Assembly (NCBI GenBank): GCA_964486455.1
Contig: CAZAMP010000012.1
Coordinates: forward strand, 1 to 64,000
DNA from: CAZAMP01 sp964486455
GTDB taxonomy: Bacteria > Eisenbacteria > RBG-16-71-46 > CAZAMP01
DNA length: 64,000 bases
Reading direction: 5' to 3'
A program made the position numbers and the translations under genes. This document shows positions 8,822 to 18,423 of the stretch, piece after piece (position 1 is the stretch's first letter; every line of letters starts with the position of its first letter). The notes beneath the pieces were generated by a model. The model was not told where the DNA came from. It was given only the letters and a program-made list of their open reading frames with translations, and did no database searches.

Positions 8822-9925
8822 CTAGATCAACCGGACAAAGTAGTTCTTGCTCCGGCGCTTCACGCCGGCGAACCAATGCGCGAGCGGTATCATGATGACC
8901 AGCATGAGGAGCCAGCCGATGTAGGTCTCCAGCACCCCGCCCTCGCGATAGAAGATCCCGATCCGCTTGGAGAAGACGCCCAGGATGGCGATGTGCACGC
9001 AGTAGAAGAAGAGCGGCACGCGCCCCACGACGCCCAAGGGCGACGGGATCTTCGGCGCGACGCGATTGAGGACCAGGATGATCGTCATCCAGAGGCAAAC
9101 CGCACCGAAGAGCAGCAGGTTGTGGAACAGGCTCGGTGGGTACTTCTGGTCGAGGAAGAACGAGTAGCTGAAGAAGTCGGAAAACGGAAGGATGGTCCCG
9201 TATCCGCGAAGCATGCGCACGACGAGCGCGGCGGCGATCGCCACGCAGGCGACCGCGAACGTCTTGAGGATACGATCCTTCCCCCTCCAGTGGACGATCC
9301 ACGCTTCCGACATCACCGATCCCAGCGCCGCGAGGCCGAACCATGGGATGACCGGATACTTCGTGAAGTCGCCGGCGTCGATGAAGATCTGCATGGGAAC
9401 CGCGGCCCACGCGTTGGAGGGATCGTATGGGATCGTCAGAAGGAACGGATGCACGAGAAACGCGATAAGGCCGGCCGCCAGCCGAGTGTGCCATTTCGTG
9501 TGCACGAGAAACGTCAGAATGCACATCGCGAGCCCGATGGTCGCGATGATCCCGAGATGGCCGGGTTTGAAGACGCGGAAGCCGCCCCACGACGAGTTCA
9601 CCCAGGTCATCTGCACCAGCACGAGGAACAGCCCACGCTGGAGCAGATGCCACCGCGACTCCCAGTCACCCTTTCCGATCTCACGGCGGCGCGTGTAGGC
9701 GTACCAGGTCATCGCGCCGTTCATCATCAAGAATCCCGGCGCGCAGAGATAGCCCTGATACCGCAGCAGGAACTGCCAGAAGCTTGAGAAGAACGGGTCG
9801 AGCGGATCTAGGTGTTTCCACACGTCGTTGAAATAGTACGACGCGTGGCCCAGGATCATCAGGATGCCGACCCAGCCCCGGAACTGATCGATGAAGACGA
9901 AGCGCTGCTTCTTATCGTTTCCCAA
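8822..9925 (-). CDS. DUF1624/HGSNAT-like integral membrane acyltransferase
   Basis: A 367-residue polytopic protein of about ten membrane helices. The N-terminal block FIDQFRGWVGILMILGHAS carries the D-x-x-R-G and H found in the DUF1624/YeiB/heparan-alpha-glucosaminide N-acetyltransferase-type superfamily. FLMMNGAMTWYAY and HLGIIATIGLAMCI follow, and PLGVVGRVPLFFYCVHIAILG is the C-terminal 'G-R-x-P-x-F-x-Y-x-x-H' signature. Acyl transfer to a cell-surface substrate is the family inference; the substrate is unknown. The start is TTG behind AGGAAAGG. It follows the FGE-domain lipoprotein by 23 bases and is probably cotranscribed with it. The classic acyltransferase-3 family is the alternative, but the PLFFYCVH ending fits DUF1624 better. 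Confidence 0.8.
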   Translation of the reverse strand: MGNDKKQRFVFIDQFRGWVGILMILGHASYYFNDVWKHLDPLDPFFSSFWQFLLRYQGYLCAPGFLMMNGAMTWYAYTRRREIGKGDWESRWHLLQRGLFLVLVQMTWVNSSWGGFRVFKPGHLGIIATIGLAMCILTFLVHTKWHTRLAAGLIAFLVHPFLLTIPYDPSNAWAAVPMQIFIDAGDFTKYPVIPWFGLAALGSVMSEAWIVHWRGKDRILKTFAVACVAIAAALVVRMLRGYGTILPFSDFFSYSFFLDQKYPPSLFHNLLLFGAVCLWMTIILVLNRVAPKIPSPLGVVGRVPLFFYCVHIAILGVFSKRIGIFYREGGVLETYIGWLLMLVIMIPLAHWFAGVKRRSKNYFVRLI

Positions 9926-9948
9926 TCGACCTTTCCTGTGTCAGCCGG

Positions 9949-12468
9949 TCACCAGTCGTTCCGTACGACCCGGAAGCCCACGTAGTCATCCGCAGATGTC
10001 AGCTGGCGTCCTTCCCGGGCTGCCGAACGGCAATCTCGGGCGTTGGAGTCCCATGATCCGCCCTTGACCACGCGGTACACGTCGTTGTCCGAACCGCCTT
10101 CGGGATCGATCGCGAGATCGGTGCCGAGGTCCTCTTCATACTCGTCCCAGCACCACTCCGCAACATTTCCGTGGAGGTCGTAATAGAATGTTTCCGGATG
10201 CGTGCCGGCGATTTCGACGCCTTGCTTCGTCTCGACTTGATGCGGCTTCGGGATCACGTACTCGTCATCGTCCCGGCTGTTGTATTTGTACCAGCCGAGC
10301 GCATCCAGGACCGGATCATACCCGTCGGCCTCTTCGGTGATGTCTCCCGTGGCGAATGCCGTCTGGCTTCCTGCACGGCAGATCCACTCCCACTCGGCCT
10401 CCGTCGGAAGGCGATATCCGTTCGCCTCACGATCCCACGTTACGGTTTCACCATTCCTCGTATAAGCGGGTGTCAGCCCTTCTTCGGCGAGTGAGCGCGC
10501 GATGCAGTAGTCGATCGCATCGAGCCAGGTCACGTTGTGAACGGGTCGCAGAGAGTCGGGGTCATCGTCCTTCCACTCCGACGGATCATGATGCATGACG
10601 GCGCCGTATTCTGCGCGCGTGATTTCATGAGACGAGATCCAGAGATCCCGAGGGTGCCAACGCTCGAACACCACGGGATGCTGGACTTCATCCGTCGAGT
10701 CGCGCCCGGACTCGGTTGCCGGGCTTCCCATGATTACGTCTCCGACGTAGGGGCCGGCCACAACCTCGGTGGAGACAGGGTCGTTCACACCGTCGCTGAA
10801 CGTGAAGACGTACTCGTAGGCGCCCGCTTCGAACTCTCCCGGGGTCCCCACGTATCGGTAGACCGTTCCGCCTTCACACGTGCCTTCTTCTTGCCCGGAA
10901 ACCGCGGTCATCTCCTGCGTCGTTCCGCTGATCGTGACTTCCATCACGGTGGCCGGATCCCCGTCTCCGTCCACGTAGGTCACCTCGAATGTGAAGCTGA
11001 CATCAAACAATCCGACAGGCGGAGTGACCCGGCCATCCTTGAGATACGGTGCCACGTTGGCATCAGGGGTCACCAGAGTGGGCGTATTGGACAGTTCTGA
11101 CCAGTTGTCTAGTTTGTCAGCGGTCCGGATCGCAAAGTGGTACTCGGTTGCTGCGCTGAGACCCGTCACTTGCGTACAATCGGTTTCACCTCTGAGGGAT
11201 GGACGCGGGAGATCCGAGACTCGGGTCGCGGCTTCCCAATCCTCCATGGTGAGAATCGGCTCCGTGGAATAGCGGATTGCATACCTCGACGCAATTCCTG
11301 CCGTCCCGTCATTGCCGGGTGCCGTCCACACGAGTCGGACGGTCGACATGCTGAACGGGATGGCGGTGAGATCTTCGACAGCGGCCGGTGGCACTCTGTC
11401 CGGGCCCTCGAGCACGAAGAGTCCTTCATCCCGGTCGGATACGACAATGGTGCCGGAGTGTGCGAGGGCGACGCCGTTCGCGTAGCTGGTGATGACGCGC
11501 CCTAGGCTCTGTGGGGCCGAAGGCTCGATCACGTCGACGATGTGCACGCCGCCGTCTTCTGCGGCGATGTAAGCCCAAGCGTCGCTCACCACGATCGAAT
11601 TGCAGAAACCCTCCAGCTCTAGATGTCCGATGATTTCAGGCATCGGGTGTCCGGTCGACGGGTCGCGCGGGGCCTCCATGACGACGAGTCCGTTGTCTCC
11701 GTCTGCAATGAAGATGTGTCCGTCGTAGAGGGCGACATCGCGTGACTCCCCGCGGGTATCGCACGAGGACACCAGACGCACGGCCCCGAGCACCGGAGTA
11801 CGCACGTCGGCCACGGCGAGCCCCATCTGATTGTCCGCGACGTAGGCGTACCCGCTGTCCACGACGACGGCCTTCGCGTAGCCGCGCGTGTAGCAGAACG
11901 CGCCATCGTACTGGAGGAGGCCCTCGTAGTCCGGGTCAGTATGGAAGACGCGCAGGCCCTTCCAGTTCTCGGCCAGGTAGACGTAGGAGAATTCGTCGGC
12001 GTTGTCTGACGGCTCGACAAAAAGCCCGTTTCCGTCCACCGCCGTCGTGCCCTGCTCGAGATCCTGAACCGCAAGCGGATCCGTCACATCGTAGGCTGTG
12101 ATTCCCTCCGTTCCTTCGACGACGAATGCGATGTTGATCGGGCCACTCGGGTACGGGACGGTCGCTACACCGACGGCCTCCGCAAACTTGTACGTGTTCA
12201 ACATCGTGAGCTGCACCGGCGCGCGCGGGTTGGCGAAGTCAACCGCGATGAGACCGGCTTCGCCGGCGGCTACGTACGCGACGTCTCCATATACGGAAAC
12301 CCCTTGTATTTCACTGGGCAGCGATAGGTGACTGATGATTTCATAGGGCGCCTCGGGCGGCACGTAGAGATCTTGTGCGCCGCATCCGGCGATAAGAGAC
12401 ATGATCACCGAGAGAACCACAACTCCCCACCGGCGTCCCCAACCACCTGCCATGAGGTTCTTCAGCAT
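9949..12468 (-). CDS. Lipoprotein: LVIVD propeller + fibronectin III + FGE-sulfatase (SUMF1) domain
   Basis: An 839-residue protein with ATG behind AGGAGAAAG. The lipoprotein signal ends in SLIAGCGAQ. Residues ~30-350 are an LVIVD beta-propeller (AYVAAGEAGLIAVDFANP, AYVADNQMGLAVADV, IFIADGDNGLVVMEA, IVVSDRDEGLFVLEG). About 355-465 is a fibronectin type III-like domain (PPAAVEDLTAIPFSMSTVRL). About 470-570 is an Ig-like domain. The rest is a formylglycine-generating-enzyme/SUMF1 domain: ISSHEITRAEYGAVM, HNVTWLDAIDYC, GYRLPTEAEWEWICRAG, YDLHGNVAEWCWD, VVKGGSWDSNARDC and VGFRVVRN. The tandem catalytic Cys pair of true FGE is not conserved (RDCRSAAR has Ser before AAR), so a structural or binding role is likelier than formylglycine formation. 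The TPR/barrel gene upstream is 15 bases away. Confidence 0.85.
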   Translation of the reverse strand: MLKNLMAGGWGRRWGVVVLSVIMSLIAGCGAQDLYVPPEAPYEIISHLSLPSEIQGVSVYGDVAYVAAGEAGLIAVDFANPRAPVQLTMLNTYKFAEAVGVATVPYPSGPINIAFVVEGTEGITAYDVTDPLAVQDLEQGTTAVDGNGLFVEPSDNADEFSYVYLAENWKGLRVFHTDPDYEGLLQYDGAFCYTRGYAKAVVVDSGYAYVADNQMGLAVADVRTPVLGAVRLVSSCDTRGESRDVALYDGHIFIADGDNGLVVMEAPRDPSTGHPMPEIIGHLELEGFCNSIVVSDAWAYIAAEDGGVHIVDVIEPSAPQSLGRVITSYANGVALAHSGTIVVSDRDEGLFVLEGPDRVPPAAVEDLTAIPFSMSTVRLVWTAPGNDGTAGIASRYAIRYSTEPILTMEDWEAATRVSDLPRPSLRGETDCTQVTGLSAATEYHFAIRTADKLDNWSELSNTPTLVTPDANVAPYLKDGRVTPPVGLFDVSFTFEVTYVDGDGDPATVMEVTISGTTQEMTAVSGQEEGTCEGGTVYRYVGTPGEFEAGAYEYVFTFSDGVNDPVSTEVVAGPYVGDVIMGSPATESGRDSTDEVQHPVVFERWHPRDLWISSHEITRAEYGAVMHHDPSEWKDDDPDSLRPVHNVTWLDAIDYCIARSLAEEGLTPAYTRNGETVTWDREANGYRLPTEAEWEWICRAGSQTAFATGDITEEADGYDPVLDALGWYKYNSRDDDEYVIPKPHQVETKQGVEIAGTHPETFYYDLHGNVAEWCWDEYEEDLGTDLAIDPEGGSDNDVYRVVKGGSWDSNARDCRSAAREGRQLTSADDYVGFRVVRNDW

Positions 12469-12483
12469 TGCTTTCTCCTGTTC

Positions 12484-14445
12484 CTATTTGAAGGGGTATA
12501 CAACCCCTCCCCAAACACGGTTATCCGTGTAGTCCTTATCATCGGATACGCCACCCTCGTCGAAGCTCCCCGTCCAGGGCGATTCCGTCGTTCTCTCCGT
12601 GAATCGATAGCCGCCCTCGAACCAGAGGGGGCCTATCATCGGGTAGGTTTCGACGGTGAATTCGGTGCGATAGACGCGATCGAGTCGGCCCCTGTGATAG
12701 GGGTCATCTTCGAGAGACTTGTTCGTCGTGAAGTAGTAGGCTTGATACTGACCCTTGAGGGAGAGCCATTTGAACTTCCACAGTGAACGCCTGGGAAAGA
12801 AGTCGAGCGTAATCTTGTACGAGTCTCGCTCGTATACCGGGTCTGAGTTGTCGGACTCAACGATCGTTTCGCCCACGGCGTCGGCACTCCTGGCCTCCAC
12901 GTCGCTGTAGATGTACTCACCCTTGATGCGCCACTTCTTAGCGAATCGCCAGCCGAGCGTCCCTCCGAAGTTCCATTCCCAGTTGTCGTTTTCCATGAAG
13001 GGGCGGTTGTAATATCGAATCGAGCGCCCGACTCGTGCACTCGTCTCGAACGACTTCGACAGCTTGCGGAAATACGTGAACGTGGCGGAGTTCGAGCTAT
13101 AAGAGAAGGCCCCCCAGGCCAGCGGTGTCGTGGATCTGGAGGTGAAGGGGGGGCGGTCCGACAGCAAGCGAAGGAAGGCCATCGGAGCGCGATAGAGCGT
13201 TACCTCCGCGTAATCCTTTGTCCGCAGCGTGTGTCTGAGTCTGACCTGGTAGCTTTCGTTGTTCTTGACGTCATTCGTCGAGTATCGCCAGGTTTGATAT
13301 CGGAGGCGCAAAGACGTCTTCCGCCCCCCGAAAATCTTGCTGGCCAGGCTAAGCTCCATTCGCGGACGCACGATCCAGTCGTCGAACGACTCGATGGCGA
13401 ACTTGTGCAGGTCGTGGCCATTCAGCCCGGCATCAATATCGTCGTCCGAGTAGTGCACGTAATTGTCATCGTAGATGACGCGCAGCGACAACGCTCCCCT
13501 GACGCTTATGCGACTGTTTGCCCGCCTTTCGCGATCCCGTTTCTTTCTCTTCTTAGGCTTCGCCTTCTTTAGAGGCTTGGGTTCTTCTTTTGATGTGTCC
13601 GGCGCTGCAATCTCGGGCTCCGGCTCCACCGGCATGGCCGCAACGGCAGTTGGCTCCGCAACCGGTTCCTCCACGCAGCGAATCTCTGCGGTAGCTTCCG
13701 GTCCCAACTCGTCATTGACACGTTTGAGAGAGGTCTCGGCCACCTCGTGCTCGAGACCGTGCGCGTCGGTATAGGCCTTTGCCGCGCAGGCAAGATCACC
13801 CGTCCTCTCGTACGCCGCGCCAAGGTTGTTGAACACGTATGCGGGCGCATCGTGGTGATCGTTAGCCTTTCTCAAGGGCTGTAGCGCGTCCTCGAATCGC
13901 CCTTGCTGGATTCTGCAGTAGCCCAGGTTGTTCAGCGCATAGACGTTGTCGGGGTTGATTTCGATCGCCCGGGAGAAGGCCGCCTCCGCTCTCGACCAGC
14001 TGCCACCGGCCATTAGCGCTCTCCCGCGGACGTTCCACAGTTCATCCGAGTCGGGCTCGAAGCGGTTAGCTTCCTCGAGGATCTCGAGCGCGTCTTCCGG
14101 CCGATCCGTCTCGATCAGAACCCGCGCGAGGTTGACCCGTGCCCCGAAATGCGCGGGTGCGAGTCGAATCGTTTCCCGAAGCGGCTCTTCCGCGCGTGGG
14201 ATCTGTCCCGCCTGCCGATAGCACAATCCCAGGAGGTAGTGAGCGTGCACGAACTCCGGCCGTTCCTGGGTCGAGTAGAGGAGCTTCTCGATTGCGGTGT
14301 GCGGATCACCTGCGAAGTACAAACTCTCGGCGTCGCGATACGCGCGGTGTGCCGCCGACGATGTCGCCGCCCGGCCCAGACCAACACCACTTGCGAAGAT
14401 CATTGCCAGGAGACTGACTGTATAAAACGTTTTCCTGAAGCCCAT
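12484..14445 (-). CDS. TPR protein with C-terminal outer-membrane beta-barrel
   Basis: A 653-residue protein started at the ATG behind GGAGGGACG. After a signal peptide (FYTVSLLAMIFASGVGLGRAA), six or so tetratricopeptide repeats fill residues ~30-260, with hallmark blocks AHYLLGLCYRQAGQIPRAEE, ARVNLARVLIETDRPEDAL and YALNNLGYCRIQQGRFEDAL. A linker of Pro/Glu then a basic run (PKKRKKRDRERR) follows. The last ~350 residues alternate polar and aromatic strands (SLRVIYDDNYVHY, TSLRLRYQTWRYST, GEYIYSDVEARS), ending VWGGVVYPFK, which looks like an outer-membrane barrel with the usual aromatic end. Periplasmic TPR plus barrel suggests an outer-membrane secretion or assembly factor. It sits between a C25-like peptidase and a surface lipoprotein, so a joint role in surface delivery is possible but unproven. 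Confidence 0.75.
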   Translation of the reverse strand: MGFRKTFYTVSLLAMIFASGVGLGRAATSSAAHRAYRDAESLYFAGDPHTAIEKLLYSTQERPEFVHAHYLLGLCYRQAGQIPRAEEPLRETIRLAPAHFGARVNLARVLIETDRPEDALEILEEANRFEPDSDELWNVRGRALMAGGSWSRAEAAFSRAIEINPDNVYALNNLGYCRIQQGRFEDALQPLRKANDHHDAPAYVFNNLGAAYERTGDLACAAKAYTDAHGLEHEVAETSLKRVNDELGPEATAEIRCVEEPVAEPTAVAAMPVEPEPEIAAPDTSKEEPKPLKKAKPKKRKKRDRERRANSRISVRGALSLRVIYDDNYVHYSDDDIDAGLNGHDLHKFAIESFDDWIVRPRMELSLASKIFGGRKTSLRLRYQTWRYSTNDVKNNESYQVRLRHTLRTKDYAEVTLYRAPMAFLRLLSDRPPFTSRSTTPLAWGAFSYSSNSATFTYFRKLSKSFETSARVGRSIRYYNRPFMENDNWEWNFGGTLGWRFAKKWRIKGEYIYSDVEARSADAVGETIVESDNSDPVYERDSYKITLDFFPRRSLWKFKWLSLKGQYQAYYFTTNKSLEDDPYHRGRLDRVYRTEFTVETYPMIGPLWFEGGYRFTERTTESPWTGSFDEGGVSDDKDYTDNRVWGGVVYPFK

Positions 14446-14467
14446 GAAGACGTCCCTCCGCCGCCCG

Positions 14468-17400
14468 TTACCGCACCAGCGTGAGCTTCGCTCGCCGCTG
14501 TTCCCCGCCCGCATCCAGTTTCAGGAAATAGATACCGCTCGGCATGATGTGACCGCGTTCATCGGAGCCGTCCCAGTGGGCGACCCACTCACCTGCCACC
14601 ATGGGCCGGTCCACGAGCTTCCTGATGAGGCGTCCGGTCACATCGTAGACGGCGAGTCGCACGAACGTCTTGTGAGGGATCGAATAGGAGAGCGTGGCCA
14701 TGCCTCGGAATGGGTTAACTCCGCTTGCACGCAGCGCCAGTGGGAAATGCGGTAGCTCATGACCTTCATAGCTGAAGGGGCCGAGCAGTGTTTCCCGACC
14801 GACCAGATCGGTGGAGCCAATCCTATATGTGTAGGATCGGCCGGGGTTGGCGCCGCGATCAATGAATGACCGCGCATCGGGCGCGAGGATGCCGCCCGGG
14901 ACGTGTTGGAACTCTCCGCCCGGAGAGGCGCGATACACGCGATATGTTCCCCTGTCGCGATCATCACACGGCTCCCAAGCGAGATGGACACCCGACTGCT
15001 CGGGCACGGCCGAGAACAGCTTGAGTTCGAATGGGGAGTAGCGGGGCTCGATGGTGGAGAACGTAACCGAGAGCCCGGATGAGAGCGGCACGGCGCCCTC
15101 CGCATACACGTTCGCGTACGTGTACTCCAGGCCGATGTCCTCCGTCTCGTTCTCGATGCCGACCGTCGAGTACATCCGCGTGTCGTCGTTGTTGACGATG
15201 CGGCGGTACTGGATCTGAACGATTCCGTCGCCCGTCGGTGTCGGCCAGTAAGCGGGGTCGTATAGGACCAGCTCGAAGGTCTGCAGATCATCGTAGTCAG
15301 GGCGATCCTCGTCCTGATGCTGGGAAATGAAGTTGCCGATCCGGCTCCATTCCACGACGTAGCGATGATTCTGAACGTCATTGAAATAATAGACGCCATC
15401 ACCGACCGGCTGTCCGTTGTGAGACTTCCGCACGTCGAGGTTGTCCCAGAAGACGGCGATCTGTGCCCCGTTACCATACCGGTTGGGCATGTGCCAGTTG
15501 TAGTAGTCGTAATAGCCCGTCAATTCGAAGGAGACCCAGCCGTTTTCATGGACGAGTAGCGAATCGTAATCGACGCCGTAGAACGTGAACGTGAACGGCA
15601 GCCGGAGTATCTTGGATCCGTTGTCTCCCAGAGAATCGACATCGACTAGGGTCCCTGAACCGCCGTAGTTCTCCGAGCAGCGGATCCAGTCATAGCTCAT
15701 GCACCCATCGGGATACTCCGTATCCGAATTGTCATACGCGTAGTAGCCGTAGGCATCGGGTCCGAACGGCGCCCGCGCGTCGACCTGCCCGATGATGAAG
15801 GAAAAGCTGGTCTGGCTGACGTAGCCTTCCTCCGTTGTCACGTCGAGCGTGAAGACAGCGGCCTGACCGATGGCGGCGTCGTCGGCCGCTTCGATTGTGA
15901 ACGATCCGAGGCCGGTGCCGCTTTCCCCGATATCGATCGGATCGAACGTCGTCATGGAATCGACGACGGAGACGAGGTTCGGCGTGGCCGTCCTGAGGAT
16001 CCCCGCCATCGCCGAGGCGGGTAGCGATCCGACATTCTCTATCGTAACAATGATGGATGTGCTTTCACCCGGATCGAGCACACCGTCGTCACCCAACTCC
16101 AGCGATGAATACTGAAGCTGCGGGGCTTCCACGATGAGATCGAGTCCCGAGAACGAGTGCTCGCCGTCGGTAACCGCGTCTAGCCGTAGTCGCGCAAGCA
16201 ACTGATCTTCTGCCTTCTCGTCCAGGCGAACGACAAATGGCGTGAGCGCCTCGCCGGTTCCTCCAGGCTGGATGTCCGGAAACGTCGTCGAACCGCTCTC
16301 AACCACGGCGCCGTGAACCGCCTCGAGCGTGGCACTCACGTTCGTGGCAACCGATCCGCCCAGGTTCTGCAGTGTCGCCGTGATCTCGAGGAGTTCTCCC
16401 GGATTCGGAATCTGGTCTCCATTGCCCTGGCTTCCGCCCGCTTCGTCGTCGTCGATCACGGCGTCTCCATGAAGCGTCAGGAAAGACGTTCCGGTGGCCA
16501 CGTCGAATGTCCCTCGGTGGGGCAGGAGGTCCGCGCCCGTTACCGTCAGGTTCAGAGTGCCCGACGTCTCGAACCGGTGAAGGATCCGAGCGGTGCCATC
16601 GTCACCCGTGAACACACAGCCGATGAGATTGCTGCCGTGTGTGACGCCCACGCGCGCATTGGCGACCGGTGTCACGCTGTCCGCTTCCGCAACCGTGATC
16701 TCCAGGTAGTTGGCCCCCAGCGCCATGACGTCCGGATAGGTCACCACGAGGTCTCTCGGTGTGCTCAAGCGAAGCTCGAGTGCGGGGTCGCCGAGAAGCG
16801 AGTAGACGTAGAAGTAGAACTCAACCGAGTTGTCCGCCCACTCGTCGGCATAGAGGTACTCCGAAAACTGCTCGAGGATCTCGAACTTCGACGCGTGGAG
16901 AATATCGCCCAGGCGGCGAGTGCCGGTCTTGATCGCGTTGAAGGTCCCGATGGCGGCGGCATCATTGAATCGCGTGTGTGACCAGCCTTCGCTATTTCCG
17001 ATGAAGGCGACGGCCCCTTTGGGTTGGGTCGCGCTTCCCGCCCGGATCCAGGCTTCCCCGAAGCACTCGGGCTCGACGAAGTCATTGTTCAGGCAAACGA
17101 AGCTACAGACGAGCGGGAGTTTCCAACCGTTGTCGAGCGCCGGAATGTCGTCGACCGTGAAGGTCGGAGGCTGCCAGCCCTGCCAGCCGTATGCCCAGCC
17201 ACGATACGTTACGATCGAAACGCCCTCGTCGACGGCCGATATGATGTACGGGCGTCCCGTTGACCAGTGGGGTGGATAGTAGACTTCTTCCACGTCTGTG
17301 AAGCCCATTTCGAGGAGCTGCCGGCGCCCCCATTTGGAAACGGGCACCGGGGTAGACGAGCCCGAATTCCCCGCGACGACAAGCCCGCGCGTGAACCAGT

Positions 17401-18280
17401 CGGGATCGTCCATGAAAGGATCCTGCTCGTAGTTCATGGTCTTCGCGACAATGGTCTCCAGCTGCTCCGTCGACTGTGCGGAGAAGCGGCCGATCAAGAG
17501 ATCGGGAAGGAAGTCGTCACCATCCTGCATGACGTAGGGAAGGTCGCTGGGATTGGTGTCGAAATCGTAAGCCGGGACCTGCTCGATGTCTCCAACCAGC
17601 AATACGTACTGCGGTGGAATCGGTGAGTTCGCATACTTGTCTCCGATGTGGGCCTGGATCTCAGCGATCGTAATCCCGGTTTCCGCGGTCGTCGCCATGT
17701 CGACCACGTAGCCCATCTCTCTCTTCCATGCCACGAACTCGTTGAGGGTGGTCTCGAACTCAGGGTCGGTGATGATGAGGTAGCTGCCTTCCTGCGCATC
17801 CGGGAGGTTCTCCGGAAGCGTCCCGCCGAAGAGCTTGGCATACGGTGCAAAGAACCCCCGGCTGTGGGGGAGCACGGACCGCGATGCGCTCATCGGGTGC
17901 GCCGTCTCGTCGTAGCGGATCTTCAGCTCGAATTCGGGTAGTGGGGACGGGCCTGCGTCCGGCGTGGGGGAAATCCGAAGCGGCAGGACACGAAGTCCAC
18001 GGAGGATCATCGGTCGCTCGGCGGTCACACTCACGCCGCTCGCTTCATCGCCGAGCGGGTCTAGACGGACATTGTCCGCGCCGGCCGGCAACGGCACGAG
18101 TCGGAAGACGCTTCTCGTAAACGGTTCATCGGATAGGTCGCGCACCGTCACATCGGTCATGCCGCTGGACGACGATAGCTCCAGGACGACCGATCCGTTG
18201 TCCCGTGGCATGACGTCAATTGCCGAAGCGGGCACAGAAAAAAGGCCCACCATTACCAGTGAGAACAGGATGGTCCTCAT
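14468..18280 (-). CDS. Secreted C25 (gingipain-like) peptidase with Ig/CARDB-like domains and FlgD-like C-terminus
   Basis: A 1270-residue protein with ATG behind GGAGGGGAT. It has a signal peptide (TILFSLVMVGLFSVPASA), a propeptide-like region, then a C25 core from ~170: YLIITDPEFETTLNEFVAWK, YVLLVGDIEQVPAYD, DLLIGRFSAQS, the VTYRGWAYGW segment and SFVCLNNDFVEPECFGEAW. In gingipain alignment terms the nucleophile Cys is retained (C~395), but the Gly-His pair of the catalytic dyad is Gly-Trp (~361). CARDB/Ig-like domains follow, with DDDEAGGSQGNGDQIPNPGE and ELGDDGVLDPGES. A sugar-binding-like beta domain (YGYYAYDNSDTEYPDG) precedes the FlgD-like C-terminus (VNPFRG...SGIYFLKLDAG, tail KLTLVR). 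Predicted secreted and surface-attached; whether proteolytic is uncertain because of the His change. Confidence 0.85.
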   Translation of the reverse strand: MRTILFSLVMVGLFSVPASAIDVMPRDNGSVVLELSSSSGMTDVTVRDLSDEPFTRSVFRLVPLPAGADNVRLDPLGDEASGVSVTAERPMILRGLRVLPLRISPTPDAGPSPLPEFELKIRYDETAHPMSASRSVLPHSRGFFAPYAKLFGGTLPENLPDAQEGSYLIITDPEFETTLNEFVAWKREMGYVVDMATTAETGITIAEIQAHIGDKYANSPIPPQYVLLVGDIEQVPAYDFDTNPSDLPYVMQDGDDFLPDLLIGRFSAQSTEQLETIVAKTMNYEQDPFMDDPDWFTRGLVVAGNSGSSTPVPVSKWGRRQLLEMGFTDVEEVYYPPHWSTGRPYIISAVDEGVSIVTYRGWAYGWQGWQPPTFTVDDIPALDNGWKLPLVCSFVCLNNDFVEPECFGEAWIRAGSATQPKGAVAFIGNSEGWSHTRFNDAAAIGTFNAIKTGTRRLGDILHASKFEILEQFSEYLYADEWADNSVEFYFYVYSLLGDPALELRLSTPRDLVVTYPDVMALGANYLEITVAEADSVTPVANARVGVTHGSNLIGCVFTGDDGTARILHRFETSGTLNLTVTGADLLPHRGTFDVATGTSFLTLHGDAVIDDDEAGGSQGNGDQIPNPGELLEITATLQNLGGSVATNVSATLEAVHGAVVESGSTTFPDIQPGGTGEALTPFVVRLDEKAEDQLLARLRLDAVTDGEHSFSGLDLIVEAPQLQYSSLELGDDGVLDPGESTSIIVTIENVGSLPASAMAGILRTATPNLVSVVDSMTTFDPIDIGESGTGLGSFTIEAADDAAIGQAAVFTLDVTTEEGYVSQTSFSFIIGQVDARAPFGPDAYGYYAYDNSDTEYPDGCMSYDWIRCSENYGGSGTLVDVDSLGDNGSKILRLPFTFTFYGVDYDSLLVHENGWVSFELTGYYDYYNWHMPNRYGNGAQIAVFWDNLDVRKSHNGQPVGDGVYYFNDVQNHRYVVEWSRIGNFISQHQDEDRPDYDDLQTFELVLYDPAYWPTPTGDGIVQIQYRRIVNNDDTRMYSTVGIENETEDIGLEYTYANVYAEGAVPLSSGLSVTFSTIEPRYSPFELKLFSAVPEQSGVHLAWEPCDDRDRGTYRVYRASPGGEFQHVPGGILAPDARSFIDRGANPGRSYTYRIGSTDLVGRETLLGPFSYEGHELPHFPLALRASGVNPFRGMATLSYSIPHKTFVRLAVYDVTGRLIRKLVDRPMVAGEWVAHWDGSDERGHIMPSGIYFLKLDAGGEQRRAKLTLVR

Positions 18281-18365
18281 CGATCCCCTCCCAAATGAAC
18301 CACACCGCGACTCCACCATCCCGGCCCTACCATGGCAGCGCCATCGTGTTGGATATGTCAGAGGA

Positions 18366-18393
18366 CCGGGGGACGGTTTCTGCCGCCCCCCGG
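18366..18393 (-). terminator. GC-rich intergenic hairpin
   Basis: Eleven-base arms (CCGGGGGACGG and CCGCCCCCCGG) flank a six-base loop TTTCTG. In minus-strand RNA the single mismatch becomes a G-U pair, so the hairpin is stronger for minus-strand transcripts. It lies between the beta-helix gene and the downstream C25-like gene. No T-run follows, so it may be a processing or partial termination site rather than a standard intrinsic terminator. Confidence 0.4.
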
Positions 18394-18423
18394 CTCAAAG
18401 GTCTCCTCTCCCGATAGTATCGT

